NCBI GenBank assembly: GCA_964425135.1
Contig: CAYRKW010000048.1
Location: 1-23,798 of the forward strand
Source of the DNA: CAYLLD01 sp964425135
GTDB taxonomy: Bacteria; Pseudomonadota; Alphaproteobacteria; Rhodobacterales; Rhodobacteraceae
Direction: 5' to 3'
Length of the DNA: 23,798 bases
In this document: piece by piece, positions 5,965 through 14,682 of the stretch
Layout of the letters: the number at the start of each line of letters is the position of its first letter
Numbering within the stretch: the stretch's first letter is position 1
Notes under the pieces: model-generated
Seen by the model: the letters and a program-made list of their open reading frames with translations, nothing else
What the model was told of the DNA's origin: nothing
Database searches by the model: none
Translations under genes and position numbers: made by a program

Positions 5965-8154
5965 GTGAAGGTGAAATGCCCTGATTTTCTGAAAGCAGAG
6001 GATGTTGCGGCGCTGAACAGCGGCACCCATGCCGCGCCCTATGATGTGCTTGGCCCGCACCGCTCAAAGCTCAAACGCTGGATCACGAGTTTTCAGCCCG
6101 GTGCGGTTGAGGTCATTGCCCGTGTTGGCAGCAAAGAGACACCACTTCAACGGGTGGACGGCGATGTGTTCACAGCGCAGGTGCCGGGCAAAGTGTACAC
6201 GCTGAAAATGCGCTATGCGGACGGGACTGTGTTTGAAACCCGCGATCCTTATGCGTTTTCCTCGCGTCTGAGCAATATGGATCAGCACCTGATTGGCGAA
6301 GGCACGCATCAGCAGCTTTGGCGGGTCATGGGCGCGACGGTTTGCAGCCATGAAGGCGCGGAGGGGACGCATTTTGCGGTCTGGGCGCCGAATGCGCGCC
6401 GGGTCAGCGTGGTTGGGGATTTCAACACTTGGGATGGTCGCAGGCACCTGATGCGGGCGGTGGGTGTGACAGGTGTTTGGGAGATTTTTATCCCGGGCGT
6501 TAGCTCTGAAGCGCTCTATAAATTCGAGGTTATCGGGCGTGACGGCACTCTGGAGCTGAAGGCCGATCCGGTGGGATTTGGCGCGCAGCATCCGCCGGAA
6601 AAAGCCTCTGTTGTGCGGGATATCTCGGGCTATGACTGGGAGGACGCGGGCTGGATGGACGCGCGGGCGGGCGCGTCTGATCGATCCAGTCCAATCTCGA
6701 TCTATGAAGTGCATCTGGGGTCATGGCGACGGCGCTACGACGATGGCGGGCGGCCGCTGAGTTATCGCGAATTGGCCGAGTATCTGATCCCATATGTCAA
6801 ATATATGGGCTTTACCCATGTGGAGTTGTTGCCGATTACTGAGTTTCCGTTTGACGGGTCTTGGGGATATCAGCCGGTCGGGCTCTATGCGCCGACGATC
6901 CGCTATGGCACGCCGGATGAGTTGCGCGATTTTATCGACACCGCGCATGCCGAAGGTATCGGCGTGTTGCTGGACTGGGTGCCGGGGCATTTCCCGACCG
7001 ACCCGCATGGATTGGCGCGGTTTGATGGCACGGCGCTTTATGAACATGAGGACCCGCGCGAGGGGTATCATCAGGACTGGAACACGCTGATCTACAATTA
7101 CGGGCGGCGTGAGGTGAAGAACTACCTGATCGCAAATGCGCTTTATTGGCTTGAGGAATACCATATCGACGGGCTGCGGGTCGATGCGGTGGCCTCCATG
7201 CTCTATCGCGATTATTCGCGCAAGGAGGGCGAGTGGGTGCCGAACGCCGATGGCGGGCGCGAGAACTATGAGGCGATTGCGTTTTTGCAGGAGATGAACA
7301 CAGCCACCTATGCGGCAGATGCGTCGATCATGACGGTTGCGGAGGAGAGCACGTCTTATCCGGGCGTCTCTTATCCGGTGCATGGTGGCGGGCTTGGCTT
7401 TGGCTACAAGTGGAACATGGGGTGGATGAACGACACGCTGCGGTACATCGAGAAAGACCCGATCCACCGCCAGTATGAGCACCATCTGATGACCTTCCCG
7501 ATTGATTGGTCGTTCTCGGAAAATTTCATCCTGCCGATCAGCCATGACGAGGTTGTGCATGGTAAGGGGTCGATGATCTCGAAGATGCCAGGCAACACCT
7601 GGGAGCGGTTTGCCAATTTGCGTGCATATTACGCCTATATGTGGATGCATCCGGGCAAGAAACTCTTGTTCATGGGGTGTGAGTTTGCGCAGCCTGAGGA
7701 ATGGAACCACGACGGTGAGCTAAACTGGACGATTGCCGATCTTCCGGCCAATCAGGGCGTGCAGCAACTGGTGCGCGATCTCAACGCGCTCTATCGCGAT
7801 GAGCCAGCGCTGCATGTGCGCGATTGCGTTCCGGAGGGGTTTGCTTGGATCAAGAACGACCCGAGCCAGTCGATCCTGTCCTTTATGCGCTACGGCGAGG
7901 ACGGAGATGCGCCGGTTGCGGTGATCTGCAATTTCACGCCAGTGGAGCGGACGGGCTATCGTCTGGGTCTGCCGATGGCGGGCGACTGGCGGGAGGTTCT
8001 GAACACCGATGCAGCGGATTATGGCGGGGGCAATCGCGGCAATCTGGGCGGCGGAGCGACGCAGGATACTCCGGCGGACGGGCATGCACAGTCGATTGAG
8101 CTGACGTTGCCGCCGTTGTCGGTCGTTGTGCTCAAACACACGCTACACAACTGA
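5965..8154 (+). CDS. glgB: 1,4-alpha-glucan branching enzyme GlgB
   Basis: Cuts alpha-1,4 chains of the growing glucan and re-attaches them as alpha-1,6 branches. The 729-residue chain has the full layout: an N-terminal domain (about 15-110), a CBM48 domain (about 115-215, THFAVWAPNARRVSVVGDFN), the GH13 barrel, and a C-terminal beta domain. Catalytic residues are Asp407 in GLRVDAVASMLYRDY, Glu460 in MTVAEESTSYPGVSYP and Asp528 in LPISHDEVVHGKGSM, within two residues of E. coli Asp405, Glu458 and Asp526. The start given is GTG 5965. The ribosome site at 5933-5939 suggests true initiation 21 bases earlier, adding IAQSDTR. A glycine-rich stretch near residues 690-700 is probably a loop. glgC follows after 25 bases. 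Confidence 0.95.
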   Translation: MKVKCPDFLKAEDVAALNSGTHAAPYDVLGPHRSKLKRWITSFQPGAVEVIARVGSKETPLQRVDGDVFTAQVPGKVYTLKMRYADGTVFETRDPYAFSSRLSNMDQHLIGEGTHQQLWRVMGATVCSHEGAEGTHFAVWAPNARRVSVVGDFNTWDGRRHLMRAVGVTGVWEIFIPGVSSEALYKFEVIGRDGTLELKADPVGFGAQHPPEKASVVRDISGYDWEDAGWMDARAGASDRSSPISIYEVHLGSWRRRYDDGGRPLSYRELAEYLIPYVKYMGFTHVELLPITEFPFDGSWGYQPVGLYAPTIRYGTPDELRDFIDTAHAEGIGVLLDWVPGHFPTDPHGLARFDGTALYEHEDPREGYHQDWNTLIYNYGRREVKNYLIANALYWLEEYHIDGLRVDAVASMLYRDYSRKEGEWVPNADGGRENYEAIAFLQEMNTATYAADASIMTVAEESTSYPGVSYPVHGGGLGFGYKWNMGWMNDTLRYIEKDPIHRQYEHHLMTFPIDWSFSENFILPISHDEVVHGKGSMISKMPGNTWERFANLRAYYAYMWMHPGKKLLFMGCEFAQPEEWNHDGELNWTIADLPANQGVQQLVRDLNALYRDEPALHVRDCVPEGFAWIKNDPSQSILSFMRYGEDGDAPVAVICNFTPVERTGYRLGLPMAGDWREVLNTDAADYGGGNRGNLGGGATQDTPADGHAQSIELTLPPLSVVVLKHTLHN

Positions 8155-8179
8155 ATTCAACACGGGAGGGATACACCAC

Positions 8180-9436
8180 ATGCCGACGAAGCGACTGACA
8201 CAGCGATCCATGGTCTTTGTCCTTGCAGGCGGTCGCGGGAGCCGTCTCAAAGAGCTGACCGACCGGCGTGTGAAACCGGCAGTGCCGTTTGGCGGCAAAG
8301 CGCGGATTATTGATTTTGCCCTGTCCAATGCGCTCAATTCAGGCATTCGCAAGATGGCGATTGCGACCCAGTACAAAGCGCACAGCCTGATCCGGCATAT
8401 GCAGCGTGGCTGGAATTTCCTGAGCGCGGAGCGCGGTGAGTTTCTGGATGTCCTGCCAGCCTCGCAACGCGGGAAGGGCGAGAGCTGGTATTTGGGAACC
8501 GCAGATGCGGTCACGCAGAATATCGATATTGTGGACAGCTATAATGTGGATTTCGTGATCATACTGGCGGGTGATCATATCTATAAGATGGATTACGAAC
8601 TTATGCTGCGCGACCATGTGGAGCGCGGGGCGGATGTCACCGTTGGCTGCCTGACGGTGCCGCGCGCTGAGGCGACGGCCTTTGGGGTGATGGCGACCGA
8701 CAAAGATGGCGTGATCACAGAGTTTCTTGAAAAGCCTGCCGATCCACCGGGCACGCCGGAGGATCCCAAACTGGCGCTGGCGTCGATGGGGATTTACGTC
8801 TTTGACTGGAAATTCCTGCGCGATCTGCTGCTGAAAGATCAGGACGACACCAATTCATCGCATGACTTCGGCGGTGATCTGATCCCGGATATTGTCAAGA
8901 ACGGCAAAGCCATTGCGCATCGGTTTAACGATAGCTGCGTGCGGCCCGAAGGCGCGCCAGCTTACTGGAAAGATGTCGGCACGGTGGATGCGTTCTGGCA
9001 GGCGCATATCGATCTGACAAATTTCTCGCCGGAGTTGAACCTGTGGGACAATAACTGGCCGATCTGGACCTATAACCAGGCAACGCCGCCAGCGAAATTC
9101 ATCCATGACCAGAATGACCGGCGCGGGATGGCGCTCTCGTCGATGGTGTCGGGCGGGTGCATTATTTCCGGGACCGAGGTGCGTAATTCGGTGCTATTTA
9201 CGAATGTACACACCAACTCTTATGCCGTTTTGGATAACGCGGTGTTGTTGCCGGATGTGGTGGTTCACAGATCGGCGCGGCTGCGCAAGGTTGTGATCGA
9301 TAAGGGGGTCGTCATTCCGCAAGGACTGGTTGTGGGCGAGGATCCCAAAGAGGATGCCGAGTGGTTTCGAGTGACCGAGCGCGGCACGACGCTGATCACG
9401 CAAGAGATGCTGGACAAAAAGGCTGCCGCTTCATGA
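8180..9436 (+). CDS. glgC: Glucose-1-phosphate adenylyltransferase GlgC
   Basis: Makes ADP-glucose from ATP and glucose-1-phosphate, the committed and usually allosterically controlled step of glycogen synthesis. The 418 residues show the nucleotidyltransferase signature VLAGGRGSRLKELT (14-27), the allosteric-site KP (32-33), YLGTADAVTQN (104-114), LAGDHIYKMDY with catalytic Asp132, and EFLEKP with the glucose-1-P-binding Lys185. The C-terminal third is a left-handed beta-helix (about 290-400). The frame is open 18 codons upstream, but ATG 8180 is chosen because GGGAGGG (8164-8170) lies nine bases ahead and family members start near MVFVLAGG. The stop overlaps the glgA start (ATGA, 9433-9436), coupling the two synthesis enzymes. 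Confidence 0.96.
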   Translation: MPTKRLTQRSMVFVLAGGRGSRLKELTDRRVKPAVPFGGKARIIDFALSNALNSGIRKMAIATQYKAHSLIRHMQRGWNFLSAERGEFLDVLPASQRGKGESWYLGTADAVTQNIDIVDSYNVDFVIILAGDHIYKMDYELMLRDHVERGADVTVGCLTVPRAEATAFGVMATDKDGVITEFLEKPADPPGTPEDPKLALASMGIYVFDWKFLRDLLLKDQDDTNSSHDFGGDLIPDIVKNGKAIAHRFNDSCVRPEGAPAYWKDVGTVDAFWQAHIDLTNFSPELNLWDNNWPIWTYNQATPPAKFIHDQNDRRGMALSSMVSGGCIISGTEVRNSVLFTNVHTNSYAVLDNAVLLPDVVVHRSARLRKVVIDKGVVIPQGLVVGEDPKEDAEWFRVTERGTTLITQEMLDKKAAAS

Positions 9437-10863
9437 CGAAAACCCTGTTTGTCGTCTCGGAATGCGCGCCGCTCATAAAGACGGGCGGGCTGGCGGATGT
9501 GGCGGGTGCGCTCCCCGGTGCGCTGGTTGATCTGGGCGTTGAGACGCGGCTGCTACTGCCAGGTTATCGCGCGGTTCTTGGCCAGGTTGGCAAGACCAAG
9601 ACGGTGATGACGCTGGACAATCTGTTCGGCGGGGCTGCGACGCTGCGCGCAGTCAAACATGGCGGGCTGGATCTGATGATATTGGACGCGCCGCATCTTT
9701 ACGATCGCGATGGCGGCATTTATCTGGATGCGAGCGGGCGCGATTGGGATGATAATCCGGAGCGGTTTGCGGCGCTGTCTTATGCGGCGGCGGCTATTGC
9801 GAAGAAGGGCGCGGGCAAATGGGTGCCGGACATTGTGCACGGCCACGACTGGCAGGCAGGTTTCACGCCCGAATACATGCACGCGATGGGCGCCACGCAA
9901 CCGTTCGTCTTCACAATCCACAATATCGCCTTTCACGGTAACACGGGTGCAGAGCGGATGGGTCGGTTGCGGCTTGATGCGGGGCGGTTCAACGCGGATC
10001 ACTTTGAATTTTGGGGCCATATCTCGGCGCTCAAAGCGGCTTTGACAGGCGCTGCGAAGATCACCACCGTGTCTCGCACCTATGCGGAAGAGTTGCTGAC
10101 GCCGGAGTTTGGGCTGGGGATGGACGGGATTTTGCGGCACCGCAAAGATGATCTTATTGGGATCCTCAATGGTGTTGATGAGGGCGTCTGGAACCCTGCC
10201 ACTGATCCGGACATCACGCGCTACAGCACGCCTGCGGGCAAAGCCGCGAACAAAAAGGCGCTGCAAAAGACGTTTGGGCTGAAAGCGGCGAAGGGGCCGC
10301 TTTGCGTGCTGGTCTCGCGACTGACGGAGCAAAAGGGCATCGATATGCTATTGGATGCGCTTCCAGAGCTCACGGGGCGCGGCGGGCAGTTGGCGTTGCT
10401 AGGGTCGGGCGATCCGCGGCTTGAGGTTGGCTTGCTGGAGGCGGCGGCGGACAATCCGAATGTGTCGGTGAAAATCGGCTATGACGAGGCGCTGTCGCAT
10501 CAGATGGTGGCCGGGGGTGATGCCATTCTGGTGCCGTCGCGGTTTGAGCCTTGCGGGCTTACCCAGCTTTACGGGCTGCGCTATGGCGCGTTGCCGCTGG
10601 TGGCGATGACGGGCGGGCTGGCGGATACGGTAATCAATGCCTCACCTGCGGCGCTGGCGAAGAATGTGGCGACGGGTGTGCAGTTCTTTCCGGTTACCAG
10701 CCAAGCGCTGTCGAGTGCGATGGTGCGTTTGTGCGCGCTTTATGCGCAAAAAACACTGTGGAAAAAGATGCAGTCCAATGCCATGAAGCATCCCACCGGA
10801 TGGGGCGCATCGGCGGCCCGTTATCAAGCGCTTTACAAAGAACTGGCAGGCTCCAAAACGTGA
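9433..10863 (+). CDS. glgA: Glycogen synthase GlgA (ADP-glucose dependent, GT5)
   Basis: Elongates alpha-1,4-glucan chains using ADP-glucose. The 476-residue protein begins with the GT5 hallmark SECAPLIKTGGLADV, with the ADP-glucose-binding KTGGL at 16-20, then HGHDW (136-140). It continues with VSRLTEQKG (294-302, Arg296 and Lys301 binding phosphates) and PSRFEPCGLTQLYGLRYG with Glu372. This is the two-Rossmann GT-B fold, and length matches E. coli GlgA (477). The start at 9433 overlaps glgC by 4 bases, and an upstream in-frame extension lying inside glgC is rejected. The end overlaps glgX as GTGA (10860-10863). Confidence 0.96.
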   Translation: MTKTLFVVSECAPLIKTGGLADVAGALPGALVDLGVETRLLLPGYRAVLGQVGKTKTVMTLDNLFGGAATLRAVKHGGLDLMILDAPHLYDRDGGIYLDASGRDWDDNPERFAALSYAAAAIAKKGAGKWVPDIVHGHDWQAGFTPEYMHAMGATQPFVFTIHNIAFHGNTGAERMGRLRLDAGRFNADHFEFWGHISALKAALTGAAKITTVSRTYAEELLTPEFGLGMDGILRHRKDDLIGILNGVDEGVWNPATDPDITRYSTPAGKAANKKALQKTFGLKAAKGPLCVLVSRLTEQKGIDMLLDALPELTGRGGQLALLGSGDPRLEVGLLEAAADNPNVSVKIGYDEALSHQMVAGGDAILVPSRFEPCGLTQLYGLRYGALPLVAMTGGLADTVINASPAALAKNVATGVQFFPVTSQALSSAMVRLCALYAQKTLWKKMQSNAMKHPTGWGASAARYQALYKELAGSKT

Positions 10864-12941
10864 TAAAAGAACCTACGCTGCTTCGGCCGGGATATCCGTC
10901 GCCGTTGGGTGCCACTGTGGATGAAGGCGGTGTCAATTTCGCCGTGTTTTCGCGTCATGCAACGCGGGTGATGTTGTGCCTTTTTGATGCGGATGGCAAC
11001 GAAAACGAGATCATCCCACTGCCCGAGCGGGAGGGTCATGTGTGGCATGGCTATTTCCCGGGGATGAAACCGGGGCAGCTTTACGGGTATCGTATGGATG
11101 GGCCGTTTGATCCCAAAGCCGGGCATCGGTTTAACCCTTACAAGCTGCTGATTGATCCCTATGCCAAGCGGCTGACCGGACATCCGAAATGGTCGGATGC
11201 GCTGTTTGGGTATCGGGTGAAAAGCCGGGACAAGGATCTGAGCTTCTCGCGCCGTGACAGCGGGCCGTCGATGCCGCGCTGTGTTGTGGTTGATCCGGCG
11301 TTTGACTGGACGGATGGCAAAAGGCTCAAGCGCTCTTGGGAAGATACGGTTATTTACGAAGCGCATGTGAAGGGCATGACGGCGCAGCGCCCTGATATTC
11401 CGCATCGGGGCAGTTTCACTGCGATGGCGTCCGATCCGATCCTGGATCATCTGAACAATCTGGGCGTGTCGGCGGTGGAGCTTTTGCCGGTACAGGCGTT
11501 TTTAAATGAGAAGTTTCTGCTGGATCGCGGGCTGACGAACTACTGGGGGTACATGACCTACGGCTTTTTCGCGCCCGACCCGCGCTACTTGCACGGGGGC
11601 GATATTGCCGAGTTTCAGCATATGGTGCAGCGTTTTCATCATGCGGGCATCGAGGTCATTCTGGATGTGGTTTACAACCACACAGCCGAGGGTAACCAGA
11701 TGGGGCCGACGCTGATGTTTCGCGGGCTGGATAACGCCAGTTATTATCGGCTGGCGGATGACAAGCGCTATTACATCGACGATTCGGGCTGCGGAAATAC
11801 GTTGGATTTCGAAAACCCGTTCGTGATCCGGCTGGTGATGGACAGTCTGCGCTATTGGGTTGAGGTGATGCATGTGGACGGGTTTCGCTTTGATCTGTGC
11901 ACCACGCTGGGGCGCACGCGGCACGGGTTTGAACGGGACGGGCCGTTTTTCCGTGCCATCGGGCAGGATCCGGTCCTCAATCGCGTCAAGCTGATCGCAG
12001 AGCCTTGGGATATCGGTCCGGGCGGGTATCAGCTTGGGGCCTACACGGCGCCTTTTGCCGAATGGAACGACAAATATCGCGATAATGCGCGGGCGTTTTG
12101 GCGCGGGGATGCGGGCAAATCGGCCTCGATTGCCAAGCGGCTGGCGGGATCAGCGAAATACTTTGACCATGACGGGCGGCTGGCGACGTCATCGCTCAAT
12201 TTTCTGACCGCGCATGACGGGTTCACCTTGCAGGACACGGTGAGCTACAACGACAAGCACAATGAGGCCAATGGCGAGGACAATCGCGATGGGCATTCGA
12301 ACAATTATTCAGATAATATGGGCGTGGAAGGCCCTACGGAAGATGCGGATATTGTTGCGGCCCGCACCCGGCGCAAGCGCAATATGATCGCCACGCTGAT
12401 GTTCTCGCAAGGCACTCCGATGCTGCTCGCCGGCGATGAGCTGAGCAACTCGCAAGGCGGCAATAACAATGCCTATTGTCAGGATAACGAGATTGGATGG
12501 CTGAACTGGCCACGCGAGGACGATCCGTTCTTTACCTTCTGCCAGCAGGCGATTGCCTTTCGCGCGATGCACCCGCTGCTGCGGCAATCGCGGTTTTTGC
12601 ATTCGCGCAAGCGCAAGGTCGATGGTGTGCCTGATCTCTATTGGCGGCGCGCTGATGGTGCGGTGATGGAGCAGGCGGATTGGGATGATCCATCGCTTGA
12701 TATTGTCGTGGCAGAGATGCGCATGGCGTCAAATTCGCCGGAATATGTGCAGCGCGAAGGGGCGCTGTTGATCGTGCTCAACAGGGGGGGCGGCGTGGAA
12801 ATAACGCCGCCTGAGTTGCCGGACGGCGGCGCTTGGGTGCGTAAGTTTGACACCAGTCAGGAAGATGCAACCGAAGAACAAGGCGGGATGGCCATTGCGG
12901 CGGATGCTGTGGTGGTTTTTTCGTATGAAACAGGGAGGTAA
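10860..12941 (+). CDS. glgX: Glycogen debranching enzyme GlgX
   Basis: Hydrolyses alpha-1,6 branches in glycogen, releasing short malto-oligosaccharides. The 693 residues contain an N-terminal CBM48 domain (about 8-110) and a GH13 barrel of the isoamylase/GlgX type. Motifs are VILDVVYNHTAEG (267-279), VDGFRFDLCTTLG with nucleophile Asp345, KLIAEPWDIGPGGYQLG with acid/base Glu381, and FLTAHDGFTLQD with Asp453. Starting at GTG 10860 gives a 4-base overlap with glgA, the same coupling as glgC-glgA, and the protein begins LLRPGYPSPLG as GlgX proteins do. Longer open frame upstream lies inside glgA and is discounted. In the absence of a nearby phosphorylase, its products may be handled by the alpha-glucosidase of the same operon. 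Confidence 0.95.
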   Translation: MIKEPTLLRPGYPSPLGATVDEGGVNFAVFSRHATRVMLCLFDADGNENEIIPLPEREGHVWHGYFPGMKPGQLYGYRMDGPFDPKAGHRFNPYKLLIDPYAKRLTGHPKWSDALFGYRVKSRDKDLSFSRRDSGPSMPRCVVVDPAFDWTDGKRLKRSWEDTVIYEAHVKGMTAQRPDIPHRGSFTAMASDPILDHLNNLGVSAVELLPVQAFLNEKFLLDRGLTNYWGYMTYGFFAPDPRYLHGGDIAEFQHMVQRFHHAGIEVILDVVYNHTAEGNQMGPTLMFRGLDNASYYRLADDKRYYIDDSGCGNTLDFENPFVIRLVMDSLRYWVEVMHVDGFRFDLCTTLGRTRHGFERDGPFFRAIGQDPVLNRVKLIAEPWDIGPGGYQLGAYTAPFAEWNDKYRDNARAFWRGDAGKSASIAKRLAGSAKYFDHDGRLATSSLNFLTAHDGFTLQDTVSYNDKHNEANGEDNRDGHSNNYSDNMGVEGPTEDADIVAARTRRKRNMIATLMFSQGTPMLLAGDELSNSQGGNNNAYCQDNEIGWLNWPREDDPFFTFCQQAIAFRAMHPLLRQSRFLHSRKRKVDGVPDLYWRRADGAVMEQADWDDPSLDIVVAEMRMASNSPEYVQREGALLIVLNRGGGVEITPPELPDGGAWVRKFDTSQEDATEEQGGMAIAADAVVVFSYETGR

Positions 12942-12944
12942 CTG

Positions 12945-14537
12945 ATGCCGATGCAAATCGTTCGAACAGAGCCCATTGAGGGCCAAAAGCCCGGAACAAG
13001 CGGTCTTCGCAAGAAGACAGCCGTGTTTAAACGGCCTCATTATCTCGAAAACTACGTGCAATCGATCTTCGACGGGATTGGCGGTGTCGAGGGCAAAACG
13101 CTGGTTGTCGGCGGGGACGGGCGGTATTTCAACGATCATGCGGTGCAGGTGATCCTGCGCATGGCAGCGGCAAATGGCGCGGTGAAATGTATCGTTGGGC
13201 AAGGCGGCTTGATGTCAACGCCTGCGGTTTCGCATCTCATTCGCAAACGTGCAGCCGATGGCGGTCTGATCCTTTCAGCGAGCCACAATCCCGGCGGGCC
13301 GGATGCGGATTTCGGGTTGAAGTACAACGGTCCCAATGGCGGGCCTGCAACCGAGGCTGTGACGGACAAGATTTTCGATCTGACCACGACGATTGATATC
13401 TATAAAATCACTGCATCGCCTGATATGGATCTCGATGCGCTTGGGATGCATGCGTTGGAGGATATGGCGGTCGAGATCGTTGATCCGGTCGAGGATTACG
13501 CAGCGCTGATGGAAACGATTTTCGATTTTGGCGCGATCCGTGATCTGTTTGCGGGCGGGTTCACCATGCGGTTTGACGCGATGCATGCCGTTACCGGGCC
13601 TTATGCGCATAAAATCCTGGAAGGCATTTTGGGCGCGCCGGGCGGGACTGTGGTGAACGGTGTGCCAAGCCCGGATTTTGGCAAAGGGCATCCTGATCCG
13701 AACCCGATCTGGGCAAAAGCGCTGATGGACACGATGTTCGCCGCAGATGCGCCGGATTTTGGCGCTGCCTCCGATGGCGATGGCGACCGCAATATGATCG
13801 TCGGACGCGGTATCTATGTGACCCCGTCGGATAGTCTGGCGCTCTTGACCGCCAAAGCGCATCTGGCGCCGGGGTATAAGGATGGGCTGGCTGGGGTTGC
13901 GCGCTCCATGCCGACGTCGCAAGCGGTAGACCGCGTGGCGGACGGTTTGGGCATCGGTAGCTATGAGACGCCGACCGGTTGGAAGTTTTTCGGCAATCTC
14001 TTGGATGCGGGCAAGGTGACCTTATGCGGTGAGGAAAGCGCGGGCACCGGGTCGGATCATGTGCGCGAGAAGGACGGGCTTTGGGCGGTGTTACTATGGC
14101 TCAACATTCTTGCCGCGACCAAGATGTCGGTGGCGGATTTGATGAAGGATTTGTGGTCCAGTTATGGCCGCTGTTTCTATTCGCGTCATGATTATGAGGC
14201 GGTGGACAGCGCCAAAGCGGCGGCGGTGATGGATGGGTTGCGGGCGCAATTTGACGGACTGCCGGGCAAAGAGATCAACGGATTGACGGTCGCGGCGGCG
14301 GATGAGTTTGCCTATGACGATCCGGTGGATGGATCGCATGCGGCGGCTCAAGGTTTGCGGATTGCGTTCGAAAACGGTGCGCGGGCGGTGTTCCGGCTGT
14401 CCGGAACCGGCACGGAAGGCGCGACCATTCGCATTTATCTGGAGCAGCTAGAGACGGATGCGGGCAAGTTTGATGTGCCTGCCCAAGTGGCGCTTGTGGG
14501 GGTGCGCGTTGGGGCGGGGGGGGTGTCTTATCTTTAG
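12945..14537 (+). CDS. pgm: Alpha-D-glucose phosphate-specific phosphoglucomutase
   Basis: Interconverts glucose-1-phosphate and glucose-6-phosphate, linking the glycogen operon to central metabolism. The 530 residues align with the PGM1-type alpha-phosphohexomutases: KPGTSGLRKKT near the N-terminus, LILSASHNPGG with phosphoserine Ser113, the Mg2+ loop SDGDGDRN (Asp277, 279 and 281), TPTGWKFFGNL, CGEESAGTGSDH in the sugar-binding region, and a C-terminal phosphate-binding RLSGTGTEG. ATG 12945 is preceded by GGGAGG (12933-12938), which overlaps the end of glgX. A second ATG two codons later is possible. Only 3 bases separate the gene from glgX, and it is the last gene of the operon. Confidence 0.96.
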   Translation: MPMQIVRTEPIEGQKPGTSGLRKKTAVFKRPHYLENYVQSIFDGIGGVEGKTLVVGGDGRYFNDHAVQVILRMAAANGAVKCIVGQGGLMSTPAVSHLIRKRAADGGLILSASHNPGGPDADFGLKYNGPNGGPATEAVTDKIFDLTTTIDIYKITASPDMDLDALGMHALEDMAVEIVDPVEDYAALMETIFDFGAIRDLFAGGFTMRFDAMHAVTGPYAHKILEGILGAPGGTVVNGVPSPDFGKGHPDPNPIWAKALMDTMFAADAPDFGAASDGDGDRNMIVGRGIYVTPSDSLALLTAKAHLAPGYKDGLAGVARSMPTSQAVDRVADGLGIGSYETPTGWKFFGNLLDAGKVTLCGEESAGTGSDHVREKDGLWAVLLWLNILAATKMSVADLMKDLWSSYGRCFYSRHDYEAVDSAKAAAVMDGLRAQFDGLPGKEINGLTVAAADEFAYDDPVDGSHAAAQGLRIAFENGARAVFRLSGTGTEGATIRIYLEQLETDAGKFDVPAQVALVGVRVGAGGVSYL

Positions 14538-14585
14538 GCGCTGAGGGGGGGGTCCGAGCGGGATGTTATTACCTTGTGAAACGGA

Positions 14586-14603
14586 GCGGCCCTTGCGGGC
14601 CGC
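14586..14603. terminator. Hairpin between convergent pgm and the DUF3035 gene
   Basis: GCGGCCC (14586-14592) and GGGCCGC (14597-14603) form a perfect 7-bp GC stem with a TTGC loop, 48 bases after the pgm stop. It sits between two converging genes. Neither side has a clean T-run; CATATCATTT follows on plus and CTCCGTTT on minus. It is probably a bidirectional, imperfect terminator. Confidence 0.55.
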
Positions 14604-14613
14604 ACGACATATC

Positions 14614-14638
14614 ATTTCACCCGCGTTGCGTGTGAAAT
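14614..14638. terminator. Second inverted repeat in the pgm / DUF3035 convergent region
   Basis: ATTTCAC (14614-14620) and GTGAAAT (14632-14638) are inverted around an 11-base centre in which CGC and GCG can also pair. A related GTGAAA occurs at 14576-14581 and could pair alternatively with TTTCAC at 14615-14620, enclosing the GC hairpin. It may contribute to termination in either direction; the function is not shown. Confidence 0.35.
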
Positions 14639-14682
14639 CATTGTGAGTATTTGTGGAAAAATGAAGGTGGTGTGCTGTTTGG

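Noticed and set aside
6721..7710. Minus-strand 329-codon frame inside glgB
   Set aside because: Long antisense frames are expected opposite GC-rich genes with strong third-position bias. The translation is rich in Arg, His and Ile and has no family motif.
10551..10859. 103-codon N-terminal extension of glgX
   Set aside because: It lies wholly within glgA in another frame. The GTG at 10860 gives the normal GlgX N-terminus and the operon's usual 4-base overlap.
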